Notes: generated by a model from the letters alone, not told the origin. A stretch of 64,000 nt of DNA from 2-12-FULL-35-23 sp965196985 (GCA_965196985.1 CBDALO010000087.1:62001-126000); one strand, 5' to 3'; positions 35,180 to 44,489 are shown, counted from the stretch's first letter. Made by a program: numbers and translations.

Positions 35180-35399
35180 GTCTAACCCTTATGATCTGTT
35201 AACAAAATTAGATGTACATATTGAGAAGGTAATAGGCAAACGATTGGTTGATATAACTCCACATATCCCGGTGGTTGGTGAAGAGTCTGGTGGTGATCGT
35301 AGTCAATCAACGTATTGGCTTGTTGATCCAATTGATGGCACGATCCATTTTACAAGAGGTAGTCCATTTTACTCGATTATGCTGTCTTTAATTTCCACT

Positions 35400-35570
35400 T
35401 GGTAGGGTATAAACCTTCGCCTTTAGGCGGAAATGTCTTTAGCAAACCTATCACCAGCCAGAATGTGATGTATTAGAATCGCTTTTTATTTTTAATAAGG
35501 GAGCGATCTAAATGACTGGAGCAAACAACTATAGGAAAGGCGCGCATACGGTACTGGATTTAAAATATCA
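35400..35570 (+). mobile_element. IS200/IS605-family left end, truncated
   Basis: Just after the broken phosphatase segment comes a subterminal hairpin (ttcgcc-ttta-ggcgga near 35419) and then the ATG at 35512 with the start of a Y1 transposase, MTGANNYRKGAHTVLDLKY, the N-terminus that in IS200 continues HLVWVTKYR. The gene is cut at codon 20 by IS256 copy 3. The left boundary near 35396-35400 is approximate. Confidence 0.7.
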
Positions 35571-37102
35571 GATAGAGCGTTATTTTGTCTGTAAAAACCA
35601 ACTTCAGTACTTAGAAAAACCTTTAAAATTCTAAATGGCACTCTATTGTACCTGTCTCATCGCATAATATCTTAAATTAATTATGCTAATCAATCTAAAA
35701 AATTATTTATACCTCAAATTTTTCTCCTCTCAAAATAAATTATTAACTTTTAGGTAATAGCAATTATATCTCGTTAATAAGAACAAGAATGATCTATCCT
35801 AAAACCCTATGAAGCCTTATTATTCACTTCAATTTAAGTATCTAGGTGATCCGCTCCACTGGTCATCAATTTCCACTAAAACAGCTGATACGAGCCTTAG
35901 GCACGATTCAGTATTAGGGAAAATTCCAACTGTATGCGCCCTTCTTTTTACCTCTCTGTTTACGCGCTCAGCTATGTTACTGGTTCTTAATCTTTTTTGA
36001 TGCGGCCTGTCAAAGTTCATCACTACTAAGCCCTCCGGTATATTCACTTCCAACCAAGAAGAAAGCTCTGGTGCTGTTTGCTGATATTTATCTACCGCCA
36101 TAGCCAATAGTCTTTCCGACTCATGAATGTTTGAGGCATTAAATATAGCTGTAATCTCCTCAGCTACTGGTTCCTTCATTGAGCGCTTTGGTATGTGAGC
36201 CTGAGCATTTTGCTGCAAATGAAATTGGCAGCGTTGCCAAGGAACACTGGGGAACACAGCTCTTCTAGCGGCTTTTAGGCCAGTATGAGCGTCGCTAGTA
36301 ATCAACTCAATACCATGTATACCTCGCTCAACCAACTGCTGAAGAAAATCACGCCAATGTACCTCAGCCTCTGATAACGCAACAGAAACACCTAGCACTG
36401 TTCTCTTGCCGGTTGATTCATCAAAGCCATAGGCTATCAATACCGCACAGTCTTGTACTGTGCCGCTAGTGCGCACCTTCTCATAACGTGCATCTAGCCA
36501 AAGATATTTTATCTTTCCTAACGGCTTATTTCGCCATTTCTTTAAATCTTCATCCAACAATTTAGCGCAACGGCTTACCTCTGTGCTTGAAATATCTGTT
36601 CCACAGAGTTGCTTTAGCACCTTTTCAACTTTGCGCGTGGAAACCCCATGCACATACATTTCAGCGACAGCCAGCTTAAGTGCTCTATCAGAGCGTACAC
36701 CTCGCTCTAAGACTGATGGATAGAAGGCTTCATTGGAGTCTCTAACCTGCGGTATCTGTAGCTCAAGCTGACCTTGACCTGTGTTAATTAACCTTGGTTT
36801 AAAGCCGTTCGCATATCCGTTTCTATCGCCAGTTCGCTCATAAGGACTGGCATTTAAATGGCGCTCCCTTTCTATTAACATAGCCTCATTCATCAACCTG
36901 GAGACAAGCTTAGGTAAAGCTTCAAACCCCTCCATCGCTAAAACATGTATGGCTTCTTCGATTAAGTTCTCATTTTTATAGCAGCTCATTGTCATTCCTC
37001 TTTTTTGGTTAAGTTTACCTTAAAAGGAATTTCTAATCTGACTGAGTCGCCTGCTTATTTTCAGCAAGTCAATGGAATTTACAGAAAGGATGGCGCACTA
37101 GC
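35571..37102 (-). mobile_element. IS256-family element, copy 3 (1532 bp)
   Basis: Complete element with ends gatagagcg (35571) and cactagc (37102). The flanks aaatatca and ctcagcta do not match, so there is no target duplication: it joins an IS200 fragment to a resolvase fragment, as expected after recombination between two IS256 copies. Confidence 0.92.
35829..36995 (-). CDS. IS256-family transposase (copy 3)
   Basis: 388 residues, intact, starting MTMSCYKNENLIEEA. It differs from copy 1 at two positions: KRRAHTVG instead of KRRTHTVG, and a C-terminal RYLN instead of RYLS. D168, D235 and E343/E347 are kept, so activity is possible. Confidence 0.94.
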   Translation of the reverse strand: MTMSCYKNENLIEEAIHVLAMEGFEALPKLVSRLMNEAMLIERERHLNASPYERTGDRNGYANGFKPRLINTGQGQLELQIPQVRDSNEAFYPSVLERGVRSDRALKLAVAEMYVHGVSTRKVEKVLKQLCGTDISSTEVSRCAKLLDEDLKKWRNKPLGKIKYLWLDARYEKVRTSGTVQDCAVLIAYGFDESTGKRTVLGVSVALSEAEVHWRDFLQQLVERGIHGIELITSDAHTGLKAARRAVFPSVPWQRCQFHLQQNAQAHIPKRSMKEPVAEEITAIFNASNIHESERLLAMAVDKYQQTAPELSSWLEVNIPEGLVVMNFDRPHQKRLRTSNIAERVNREVKRRAHTVGIFPNTESCLRLVSAVLVEIDDQWSGSPRYLN

Positions 37103-37441
37103 CTCAGCTAACGCAGCAAAGATATTAAACACCAAACGACCTTGTGGGTTCGTTGTATCAACTGGATCATTTAAACTGCATAGACCAATATTATTTTCCA
37201 TAAGTTGCTGCACAAGATTAACTAAATTTTTAAGTGACCGGCCCAGTCGATCTAGCTTCCAAATAACCAATACGTCACCAGGTCTTAATTGATTAATCAG
37301 ATTAGTTAAAATAGGGCGATCTGCTTTAACGCCACTGACTTTTTCTTCATAGATTCGCTCGCAACCAGCTTCCTCTAACCCAATGACTTGCAGATCTAAA
37401 TTTTGCTCATGCGTACTAACTCTGGCATAGCCAATTTTCAT
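37103..37441 (-). pseudogene. Serine recombinase (resolvase/invertase), 3' truncated
   Basis: The N-terminal catalytic domain of a small serine recombinase: MKIGYARVST with the nucleophile Ser9, QNLDLQ, then LRPGDVLVIWKLDRLGRSLKNL. It stops after about 113 codons (FNIFAALAEAS), where IS256 copy 3 begins, so the E-helix and the HTH DNA-binding domain are lost. Such enzymes resolve transposon cointegrates or invert DNA. Its presence implies a former Tn3-like or plasmid-type segment. Confidence 0.85.
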
Positions 37442-37634
37442 TCAACTCTCCTAACTCTCAATAAGTACGGTTCGCGTTACTTAATAAACAGATAGTTCTG
37501 TAGACTTTGATTTTAAGGACCAGTATCTTATACTAAATTCGCGCTCATTGAGTAGCTAAAAATTAAGAGACTACGGGTTCATTAAAACGGTCGTTTTTTC
37601 GAACTAAGAAATTTAAAGGTTTGCAAGTATAACT

Positions 37635-37781
37635 ATGAATATTTGGTTACCACTGTTCAGTATTATAGCTGCAGCAATTGGTGGATTTATTGGAACCTGG
37701 ATCAGACTAAACTCCGAAAGAAGCAAGCATCTTTTTAATCACAAAATGACTATATATATTAAATTAATAGAAAGTTACCGA
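37635..37781 (+). pseudogene. Small membrane protein, truncated by IS256
   Basis: The ATG at 37635 opens MNIWLPLFSIIAAAIGGF, one hydrophobic helix, followed by a polar part (RLNSERSKHLFNHKMT) and is cut after about 49 codons by IS256 copy 4. No family was recognised. The 37442-37634 gap before it holds the upstream region of the recombinase and no gene. This and the recombinase fragment are the only remnants of the sequence between IS256 copies 3 and 4. Confidence 0.45.
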
Positions 37782-37915
37782 GATAGAGCGTTATTTTGTC
37801 TGTAAAAACCAACTTCAGTACTTAGAAAAACCTTTAAAATTCTAAATGGCACTCTATTGTACCTGTCTCATCGCATAATATCTTAAATTAATTATGCTAA
37901 TCAATCTAAAAAATT

Positions 37916-38875
37916 AGACCTTCTGCGTAACTAAGGGCAGTTCTAGAAACTAGCTAAAATTTGCTTATAATTGCCTGATTAATAATCATTCATGGAAAGG
38001 CATATGCTATTAAGCTATCAGCAACTCAGTAACCGCCCGCGTATTTTTAAAAAGTTAACTGGTTTGACCCTTGATGATTTTGAAACGATACACCAACAAG
38101 TGAAGTCATCACTTGATGATGAGTTTAGTAAGCTGGGAAGGCGCCCGAAACTCACCACGCACCATGATCGCCTTTTGCTTCTCATGATGTACTATCGCAC
38201 TTATGTAACACATGAATTCTTAGGTTACTTTGTTGGTTTGGATGACAGTAATGTCTGCCGCTTATTTAAACGCTTAGAACCCTTAGTGGCCAAGCATATT
38301 CATATTAAAAAAGACAGAACCCTAACAGAAGATGCGGTTTGCGCTATATTAATGGATGTAACGGAGCAGCCTATTCAGCGCCCCAAAAAGAAGAAGCCAC
38401 GTAAAGATTATTATTCTGGTAAAAAGAAAAGACATACTCAAAAGGTGGAGATAGCAATGAGTACATCCGGAAAAATAATCAACGTCTCTCAAACAATGCC
38501 TGGGAGGGTTCATGATATTAAGATCCGACAACGTGGCAGCCCACTGCCACCAGCAGAAAAATATGCTGATCTAGGATACCAAGGAATTCAACATACTGAC
38601 CCCTTGGTTAACTTACCTCATAAAAAGCCCAAAGGCGGCAAATTAACTACTCAACAAAAAGAGGATAACCGTAATCACAGCAAGATCCGTATTAGGGTTG
38701 AACATCAATTCTCAAAATTTAAAAAATTCCGCATTCTTGGGGAGGTGTATAGGAATTTTCGCAGAAAACACAATATGAGATTTAATATTATTGCTGGGAT
38801 TCTCAATCTTCAAGCCGGATTCTAAAACTACAAACGAGCATAAGCTCGCCCAGTATTTAGTTTCGCAGAAGGTCT
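37916..38875 (+). mobile_element. IS5-family element, copy 2, nested in IS256 copy 4
   Basis: 960 bp with the same 12-bp inverted ends as copy 1. The target repeat is att (37913-37915 and 38876-38878), and the flanks rejoin to the IS256 sequence seen in other copies (aaaaaattatttatacc), which proves the 3-bp duplication. Confidence 0.94.
37992..38825 (+). CDS. IS5-family transposase (copy 2)
   Basis: 277 residues, identical in translation to the copy at 32508-33341 and intact, with the DDE residues in ILMDVTEQ, YADLGYQG and RVEHQF. It is opposite in orientation to the surrounding IS256 copy, and lies close to that element's 3' end. Confidence 0.94.
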   Translation: MERHMLLSYQQLSNRPRIFKKLTGLTLDDFETIHQQVKSSLDDEFSKLGRRPKLTTHHDRLLLLMMYYRTYVTHEFLGYFVGLDDSNVCRLFKRLEPLVAKHIHIKKDRTLTEDAVCAILMDVTEQPIQRPKKKKPRKDYYSGKKKRHTQKVEIAMSTSGKIINVSQTMPGRVHDIKIRQRGSPLPPAEKYADLGYQGIQHTDPLVNLPHKKPKGGKLTTQQKEDNRNHSKIRIRVEHQFSKFKKFRILGEVYRNFRRKHNMRFNIIAGILNLQAGF

Positions 38876-39002
38876 ATTATTTATACCTCAAATTTTTCTC
38901 CTCTCAAAATAAATTATTAACTTTTAGGTAATAGCAATTATATCTCGTTAATAAGAACAAGAATGATCTATCCTAAAACCCTATGAAGCCTTATTATTCA
39001 CT

Positions 39003-40169
39003 TCAACTTAAGTATCTAGGTGATCCGCTCCACTGGTCATCAATTTCCACTAAAACAGCTGATACGAGCCTTAGGCACGATTCAGTATTAGGGAAAATTC
39101 CAACTGTATGCGTCCTTCTTTTTACCTCTCTGTTTACGCGCTCAGCTATGTTACTGGTTCTTAATCTTTTTTGATGCGGCCTGTCAAAGTTCATCACTAC
39201 TAAGCCCTCCGGTATATTCACTTCCAACCAAGAAGAAAGCTCTGGTGCTGTTTGCTGATATTTATCTACCGCCATAGCCAATAGTCTTTCCGACTCATGA
39301 ATGTTTGAGGCATTAAATATAGCTGTAATCTCCTCAGCTACTGGTTCCTTCATTGAGCGCTTTGGTATGTGAGCCTGAGCATTTTGCTGCAAATGAAATT
39401 GGCAGCGTTGCCAAGGAACACTGGGGAACACAGCTCTTCTAGCGGCTTTTAGGCCAGTATGAGCGTCGCTAGTAATCAACTCAATACCATGTATACCTCG
39501 CTCAACCAACTGCTGAAGAAAATCACGCCAATGTACCTCAGCCTCTGATAACGCAACAGAAACACCTAGCACTGTTCTCTTGCCGGTTGATTCATCAAAG
39601 CCATAGGCTATCAATACCGCACAGTCTTGTACTGTGCCGCTAGTGCGCACCTTCTCATAACGTGCATCTAGCCAAAGATATTTTATCTTTCCTAACGGCT
39701 TATTTCGCCATTTCTTTAAATCTTCATCCAACAATTTAGCGCAACGGCTTACCTCTGTGCTTGAAATATCTGTTCCACAGAGTTGCTTTAGCACCTTTTC
39801 AACTTTGCGCGTGGAAACCCCATGCACATACATTTCAGCGACAGCCAGCTTAAGTGCTCTATCAGAGCGTACACCTCGCTCTAAGACTGATGGATAGAAG
39901 GCTTCATTGGAGTCTCTAACCTGCGGTATCTGTAGCTCAAGCTGACCTTAACCTGTGTTAATTAACCTTGGTTTAAAGCCGTTCGCATATCCGTTTCTAT
40001 CGCCAGTTCGCTCATAAGGACTGGCATTTAAATGGCGCTCCCTTTCTATTAACATAGCCTCATTCATCAACCTGGAGACAAGCTTAGGTAAAGCTTCAAA
40101 CCCCTCCATCGCTAAAACATGTATGGCTTCTTCGATTAAGTTCTCATTTTTATAGCAGCTCATTGTCAT
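39003..40169 (-). pseudogene. IS256-family transposase (copy 4), nonsense mutation
   Basis: A single C-to-T change turns the CAA of TGQGQLELQ (codon 74) into TAA, leaving a 73-residue N-terminal piece (39948-40169) and a 276-residue piece (39003-39833) that begins at an internal Met. In addition, Tn2989 copy B lies immediately upstream of the start, separating it from its normal ribosome site. This copy is inactive. Confidence 0.93.
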
Positions 40170-40275
40170 TCTGTTACGTCTATCTTTATTTAGGGGAATT
40201 GAGCTAGTTTTATCTCATAATAAACAAGGTTTTTAGTAACCTATCAAGGTAAAATAACTTGATATAAAAACTATA

Positions 40276-40832
40276 GTGAAATTAGTCATGCGCAGAATCA
40301 TAAAAGCGATTAAAAGCCTGAGTGATTACCTGATCCTGCTGAAAAAAAATCCAGAGCTACTAAGGCCAGAGCAGTGCAGCCATTGCGGTGCAGGTGGACT
40401 ATGGTCACATGGATCATATGATCGAAAACCAGATAGGAACCCAGGTAAAGGACGCTCTTTAAATCCCACCCCTGTTTTGAGATTTTATTGTCATCAATGT
40501 AAACGTACTTGTTCAACCCTACCTGAGATACTTTCTCCAAAGCGTTGGTATTGCTGGTCAGTTCAGCAGGCAGTGTTAATGAGCGTGCTCCTGGGAAAAG
40601 TATTAGCTCATCAGGTCAGGAGCAAGGTGTTAGTCGACACACCGTTGCTAGGTGGTTTCACTGGTTGGTTGACCACTTCGTTGATTACTCCTTCCATATC
40701 AAAGCACATCCGTTGTGGTTACAGCTTGGGCGACATAGTGATCCACAAGCGTTTTGGTTGGCCTGCCTTGGTGAGCATGATTTATCGAGCATCATGCTTT
40801 TTCTTAACAACACAGGAGTGAGCATCCCATAA
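40276..40832 (+). CDS. Tn2989 zinc-finger/HTH protein, probable -1 frameshift
   Basis: Frame 0 begins at 40276 (MKLVMRRIIKAIKSL), with a zinc ribbon CSHCG (34-38 region) and CHQCKRTC, then SPKRWYCWSVQQAVL. Frame 0 downstream of 40600 looks non-coding, whereas the -1 frame there reads GVSRHTVARWFHWLVDHF, a good helix-turn-helix, to a stop at 40832. The overlap contains G_GGA_AAA at 40593-40599, in register with frame 0. Shifting there gives a 185-residue product: 108 residues plus 77. The zinc cysteines are complete only in this copy. It resembles the DUF6431 proteins of transposons by recall. A frame 0 product of 181 residues ending at 40821 may also be made. Confidence 0.7.
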
Positions 40833-40966
40833 TTAATTAACGTGAAAAAAAGTTGAGATGGATATTTTCTGTAAACCTCACGACCCCACACAGTTTGAGC
40901 GTAGCATTCTCAACTCAAGTTGTGATTAACTCATTGCAAGTAGTTAAATCACACAGGAATTGCAAA

Positions 40967-42301
40967 ATGACCAAGCCCATTCACCCAACAGCACTGTTTC
41001 GCCTAAGTGTTTTAGGTGAGCTATGTAGCCGAAATAGTTTTGAGCATGGTGAGCTCAAGAGCATTATTAAAAGGTTGTCCCAGCAAACCTACAACATTCC
41101 AGGTAGTAAGCGTGTTCACCTCAGTGCTAAAACAATTGAGAATTGGTATTACGCTTGGTTAAAGCAGGGTATTGATGGATTAGTTCCTAAAACTCGACGA
41201 GACAAAGGCCAGTGTCACATCAATCCAGAGCTACAAGAGTTAATTATTTCCACTAAACAGGAAAGCCCTTCAAGATCAATTCCGACCGTGATTAAACTCT
41301 TAGAAACTCAAGGGAAGGTAGCACGAGGTGAATTATCTCACGCAACAGTTCACCGCTTATTAGTAAAACACGGCCTGTCTAAAAGAACAGTCACACCTTC
41401 TAACCAAATTGAGCGCCGCTCATTTGAGGCGCTCACAGCTTGTGATATTTGGTATGGCGATGTCATGCATGGTCCAACGATTTACGATGGCCAAAGAAGA
41501 GTTAAAAGCTATTTGGTGAGTATTTTTGATGATGCCTCAAGGTTGGTCTGTCACAGTAAATTTTGTACTGATGAGAGTGCCATTACTATTGAGCATGTGT
41601 TGAAAGAGGCATTACTCAAACGTGGGCTTCCTGTTAAGCTCATCATTGACAACGGCCCTGCCTACCGTGCTAAAACGTTGCAAACCATTTGTGCTCGTTT
41701 GAAAATTCAATTGATTTACGGCAGGCCCTATGAACCGCAAAGCAAAGGCAAACTAGAGCGTTGGCATAGAACAGTACGCGAGCAATTCCTAGCTGAATGC
41801 AACCTGGATTCCATTCATAGTTTCAATGCGCTGAATGATCGATTTTGGGCTTGGGTTGAGCGTGTTTATCATCAAGCCTCGCAAAGCGCCCTGCCTGACA
41901 AGATGACCCCGTTACAACGCTATCAGCAAGACCTCACTAAAATTCAGCCGTTAGGTTGTTTGGCCGATAAGCTAGATGATTACTTCCTGCATCGCATTAA
42001 GCGCCGAGTCAGGAAGGATGGCACGGTAAGCTGGAATAATCGACTCTTTGAAGTTCCATTTGAACTGGCTCAACAAGAGGTTTATTTAGTGGTTGATCCG
42101 CATAGTGACTCCGCCCGTCACGTCGAATCATTGGAATATCAATACCTTGGTGCAGTGGGAGAGCTGGACAAACATAACAACCTTTCTAGAACCCGAGCTA
42201 GACCTCAGATGCCGGAACAACCAGCAAGAAAAACCTCGCTAGTTGAGATTGTTTATAACCAAGTTAAAGAGGATTTGGATATCACTGAGGAGGATGAGTA
42301 A
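40967..42301 (+). CDS. Tn2989 DDE transposase (copy B, intact)
   Basis: 444 residues from the ATG at 40967 behind CACAGGAATTGCAAA. HTH region with SAKTIENWYYAWLKQGIDGL (about 53-72); catalytic D165 (CDIWYGDV), D228 (LIIDNGPAY) and E264 (KGKLERWHRT), exactly 35 residues apart for the last pair; C-terminal domain from about 330 with VRKDGTVSWNNRLFEVP, typical of the TniA/TnsB/Mu barrel. It should carry out strand cleavage and joining with the ATPase next to it. The ATPase start lies 1 bp after the stop, so the two are coupled. Confidence 0.92.
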   Translation: MTKPIHPTALFRLSVLGELCSRNSFEHGELKSIIKRLSQQTYNIPGSKRVHLSAKTIENWYYAWLKQGIDGLVPKTRRDKGQCHINPELQELIISTKQESPSRSIPTVIKLLETQGKVARGELSHATVHRLLVKHGLSKRTVTPSNQIERRSFEALTACDIWYGDVMHGPTIYDGQRRVKSYLVSIFDDASRLVCHSKFCTDESAITIEHVLKEALLKRGLPVKLIIDNGPAYRAKTLQTICARLKIQLIYGRPYEPQSKGKLERWHRTVREQFLAECNLDSIHSFNALNDRFWAWVERVYHQASQSALPDKMTPLQRYQQDLTKIQPLGCLADKLDDYFLHRIKRRVRKDGTVSWNNRLFEVPFELAQQEVYLVVDPHSDSARHVESLEYQYLGAVGELDKHNNLSRTRARPQMPEQPARKTSLVEIVYNQVKEDLDITEEDE

Positions 42302-42302
42302 G

Positions 42303-43094
42303 ATGTATCTTCAACATTTTGGCTTGAAATTTGATCCATTGGGTAAATCAAACATTATTGAATTGGCGCAGTCAAAGCGACTAGAACAGCAACTTAATGG
42401 TTTGCTAGAAACACGCGGCTTAGCAGTGATTACTGGCGACTCAGGGACAGGAAAGACCACGGCGCTAAGATACTGGAGCAATAAACTCAACCCGCTGACC
42501 CATCAAGTCATTTATCAATCAGACACTCACTTTCGGTCATTTGATGTGTACTCTCAGCTTGCCGAAAATCTAGGTTTAGAAAACTATTACCGATTCTCTA
42601 AACTTTGGAGAGACTTGAAGCAGAGCTTGATCGCGCTCTACCATGATAAAAACGTTCAGCCTATTTGGATCCTAGACGAGGCGCATCAGCTTAGTAATGA
42701 TTTCATTCTACGATTACCTGACTTCCTTAATTTCAGTTTTGACAGCAAAGACGTCATGACGATTATCTTATGTGGACTCCCATCACTTCTAGCAACATTG
42801 CAGAGACCAGCCTATGAACCTATCAACTCTAGAATTCAGTGCTTTATTAGGTGGCATGCAATTGAAGATAGCAGGGATTTTGAGAGCATTATTCACGCTG
42901 CTTTTGAGAAGGCAGGAATGAGCAGCAGCTTATTCACTGAAACAGGTATTCGTGCAGTACACATGGCCACAAAAGGTAGGCTTCGTTATGTTGATAGGCT
43001 CATGCGACATGCGTTGCTAATCGCCGCTAATATGAATTTAAACCATATACCGGATGATGTCATTAATCAGGCAATTCATGAGCTAAAAGGTTAA
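42303..43094 (+). CDS. Tn2989 ExeA/TniB/TnsC-type AAA ATPase (copy B)
   Basis: 263 residues from the ATG at 42303 (MYLQHFGLKFDPLGK). Features are the N-terminal FGL-FDP signature of ExeA-like ATPases, Walker A GDSGTGKTT at about 44-52 and Walker B PIWILDEAHQL at about 120-130. The sensor-like TIILCGLPSLL and the C-terminal lid ATKGRLRYVDRLMRHAL follow. By analogy with MuB, TnsC and TniB it selects the target and activates the transposase. It ends 66 bp before the right end of the element. Confidence 0.9.
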   Translation: MYLQHFGLKFDPLGKSNIIELAQSKRLEQQLNGLLETRGLAVITGDSGTGKTTALRYWSNKLNPLTHQVIYQSDTHFRSFDVYSQLAENLGLENYYRFSKLWRDLKQSLIALYHDKNVQPIWILDEAHQLSNDFILRLPDFLNFSFDSKDVMTIILCGLPSLLATLQRPAYEPINSRIQCFIRWHAIEDSRDFESIIHAAFEKAGMSSSLFTETGIRAVHMATKGRLRYVDRLMRHALLIAANMNLNHIPDDVINQAIHELKG

Positions 43095-43623
43095 CTATTT
43101 GACACCATCTCACGCAAAATAGGTTGAGATGGTTTCTCTAAATTATTGTGGGACGTTACAGTCATTCCTCTTTTTTGGTTAAGTTTACCTTAAAAGGAAT
43201 TTCTAATCTGACTGAGTCGCCTGCTTATTTTCAGCAAGTCAATGGAATTTACAGAAAGGATGGCGCACTAGCTTTAGAAAAATATGCTGACTTGGCCAAA
43301 CAGTATAAGTTAATGAATCTATCCTGTGCAGGTTATGAGTTTATAATGGTCGCAGCAGGCTTCGCTGAGGCAAGAGTATGCCTTGATCCTTTTGGTTATG
43401 ATTATGATTTTGCTCCAGGGGTGCTGTTGGTAGAAGAAGCTGGTGGCTTCGTTGCAACTATAAGTGGCGAGGAATATGATACCGATAAAAAAAATTTTAT
43501 CGCTGCGAATTCGCGTTTTACCTATGATGTAATAATCAACACACTAAGCTGAAGAATAGCCTCCGCTATCATGGGCAGGGTAGGTTGAGAGCGTGCTTGG
43601 AGCAGTGCTTAGCTTCCGTTGAG

Positions 43624-44262
43624 TTAGCAAGAAGGGATGGTTCTTTTAAATGCATGCTCTATTTCTTCACTTGAGCCAAGCTGAGGCCCTTCAAATGTAG
43701 CGGGTGGTTGAGCAAAAAAGGCGCTGCCGCTACGGGATAGTGGTTTGGTGGCTTTGGGCCTAACAACACTTGAGTGTTGGACGGCGCTACTTTGCTGGTG
43801 AGAAGAGTAGAGAGGAGATGTATCCGGCAGTAATAAGTCGAGCAGTTTAGCTGCCTTGTCGGCTATTACAAGTTCGAGTGCATTTAACAGCTTGTCTAGT
43901 GATCGCTTGTATTTTTCTTGCGCTAATTGTGCGCGTACTAATTCCTCTGTTGAGGGCCTTAGTTTGCTGATAGTTTTTAGCTCACTAATATTTGATGAGA
44001 TAGCCTTGCATTTTTTCGTGTACGTTTCATGTGATTTAAGGGCATCACGAAGAATTCTTTGATAAGCACGTGCGCGTTCTAGCTGTCTTTGTTTATTTCC
44101 ATATAATAAAGCTTCAGGTTTTGGTGGCTGACTTGCCAGCTGATCGACTTTTTTCAAGAGCTTGGCAACACCTGATAATGTGAAATGAGGTTGATCAGAT
44201 GCACTACAGATAGGGAGCAGTTGGCGGATATCAGTGTCAGGGAATGAAACGGGGGTAGTCAT
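43624..44262 (-). CDS. Unknown 212-residue helical protein
   Basis: Start MTTPVSFPDTDIRQLL behind a purine-rich site (AAAGATGAGC). No domain was recognised. Residues about 28-140 are rich in K, L, Q and E with heptad-like spacing and are probably helical or coiled coil; the C-terminal 60 residues are S, P and T rich (SHQQSSAVQHSS). There is no signal peptide or membrane segment. The composition resembles the large unknown gene to the right. It runs the same way as ssb, with 227 bp and the ssb terminator between. Confidence 0.65.
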   Translation of the reverse strand: MTTPVSFPDTDIRQLLPICSASDQPHFTLSGVAKLLKKVDQLASQPPKPEALLYGNKQRQLERARAYQRILRDALKSHETYTKKCKAISSNISELKTISKLRPSTEELVRAQLAQEKYKRSLDKLLNALELVIADKAAKLLDLLLPDTSPLYSSHQQSSAVQHSSVVRPKATKPLSRSGSAFFAQPPATFEGPQLGSSEEIEHAFKRTIPSC

Positions 44263-44436
44263 TGTTAGCTCATCTTTTATTCAATTATTATTAGCTGCTA
44301 ATCCTACTAAGGAAGAGGTAACTTGTAAATTATTTTTCAGATAAAAAGGCTTAAACTGCGAAATCAAGTATAAATCGCCTCGCATCTTGATTAAATATTG
44401 AGCGGATAATATTGCTTGGTTGTATTTAGGTTATTG

Positions 44437-44473
44437 ATTTTAAAAAGAACTGCCTCGCGAATGCAAGGCAGTA
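44437..44473 (-). terminator. Rho-independent terminator after ssb
   Basis: On the minus strand the sequence ACTGCCTTGC-ATTC-GCGAGGCAGT forms a 10-bp stem with one G-U pair and is followed by TCTTTTT. It lies 17 bp after the ssb stop codon. The rest of the 44263-44489 gap holds no gene. Confidence 0.85.
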
Positions 44474-44489
44474 GGTTCATGCTATTTAT

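Larger units (their letters stand above)
40172..43160 (+). mobile_element. Tn2989 copy B, complete (2989 bp)
   Basis: The only complete copy. The ends are tgttacgtctatc (40172) and the complement of tgtaacgtccc (to 43160), so inverted repeats share TGT-A/T-ACGTC. It is flanked by a 7-bp direct repeat gtcattc (40165-40171 and 43161-43167) inside IS256 copy 4. Gene order is zinc-finger/HTH protein, D,D35E transposase, AAA ATPase, all on the plus strand. Copy C, after removal of its nested elements, is also exactly 2989 bp. I do not recognise a named family for this exact set; it recalls Tn7/Tn5053/Mu-type modules (TnsB plus TnsC) reduced to three genes. Confidence 0.93.
37782..43272 (-). mobile_element. 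IS256-family element, copy 4, with two nested insertions
   Basis: The ends are gatagagcg (37782) and cactagc (43272). Removing the IS5-like copy with its 3-bp repeat (963 bp) and Tn2989 copy B with a 7-bp repeat (2996 bp) from 5491 bp leaves exactly 1532 bp, the length of the intact copies. The outside flanks gttaccga and tttagaaa do not match, so here too the original target repeats were lost, and the right flank is the phosphatase tail. Confidence 0.92.
32332..43552 (+). pseudogene. Inositol-monophosphatase-family gene in three pieces
   Basis: The reading frame starts at 32332 (MVNTFTQEQAQTIVSKLE) and ends at 32457 with an IS5-like element. One base plus the segment from 35188 continue in frame (THKANPYDLLTKLDVHIEKV), through the metal-site motifs GEES and WLVDPIDGTIHFTRGSPFYSI, until about 35395. 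The tail at 43274-43552 (LEKYADLAKQ, then CLDPFGYDYDFAPGVLLVEEAGGF) carries the second metal-binding Asp region. About 100 codons between middle and tail are missing. The family dephosphorylates inositol-1-phosphate or PAP (SuhB/CysQ group); this subgroup could not be fixed. It is dead here. Confidence 0.8.

Noticed and set aside
37442..37634. res/inversion sites for the truncated serine recombinase
   Set aside because: Short imperfect palindromes are present (for example around 37591-37602), but nothing has the arrangement of paired subsites needed to support a call.
43148..43270. N-terminal 42 residues of the frame that ends with the phosphatase tail
   Set aside because: They are translated IS256 end sequence, the same that precedes the frame at 47874; not host protein.
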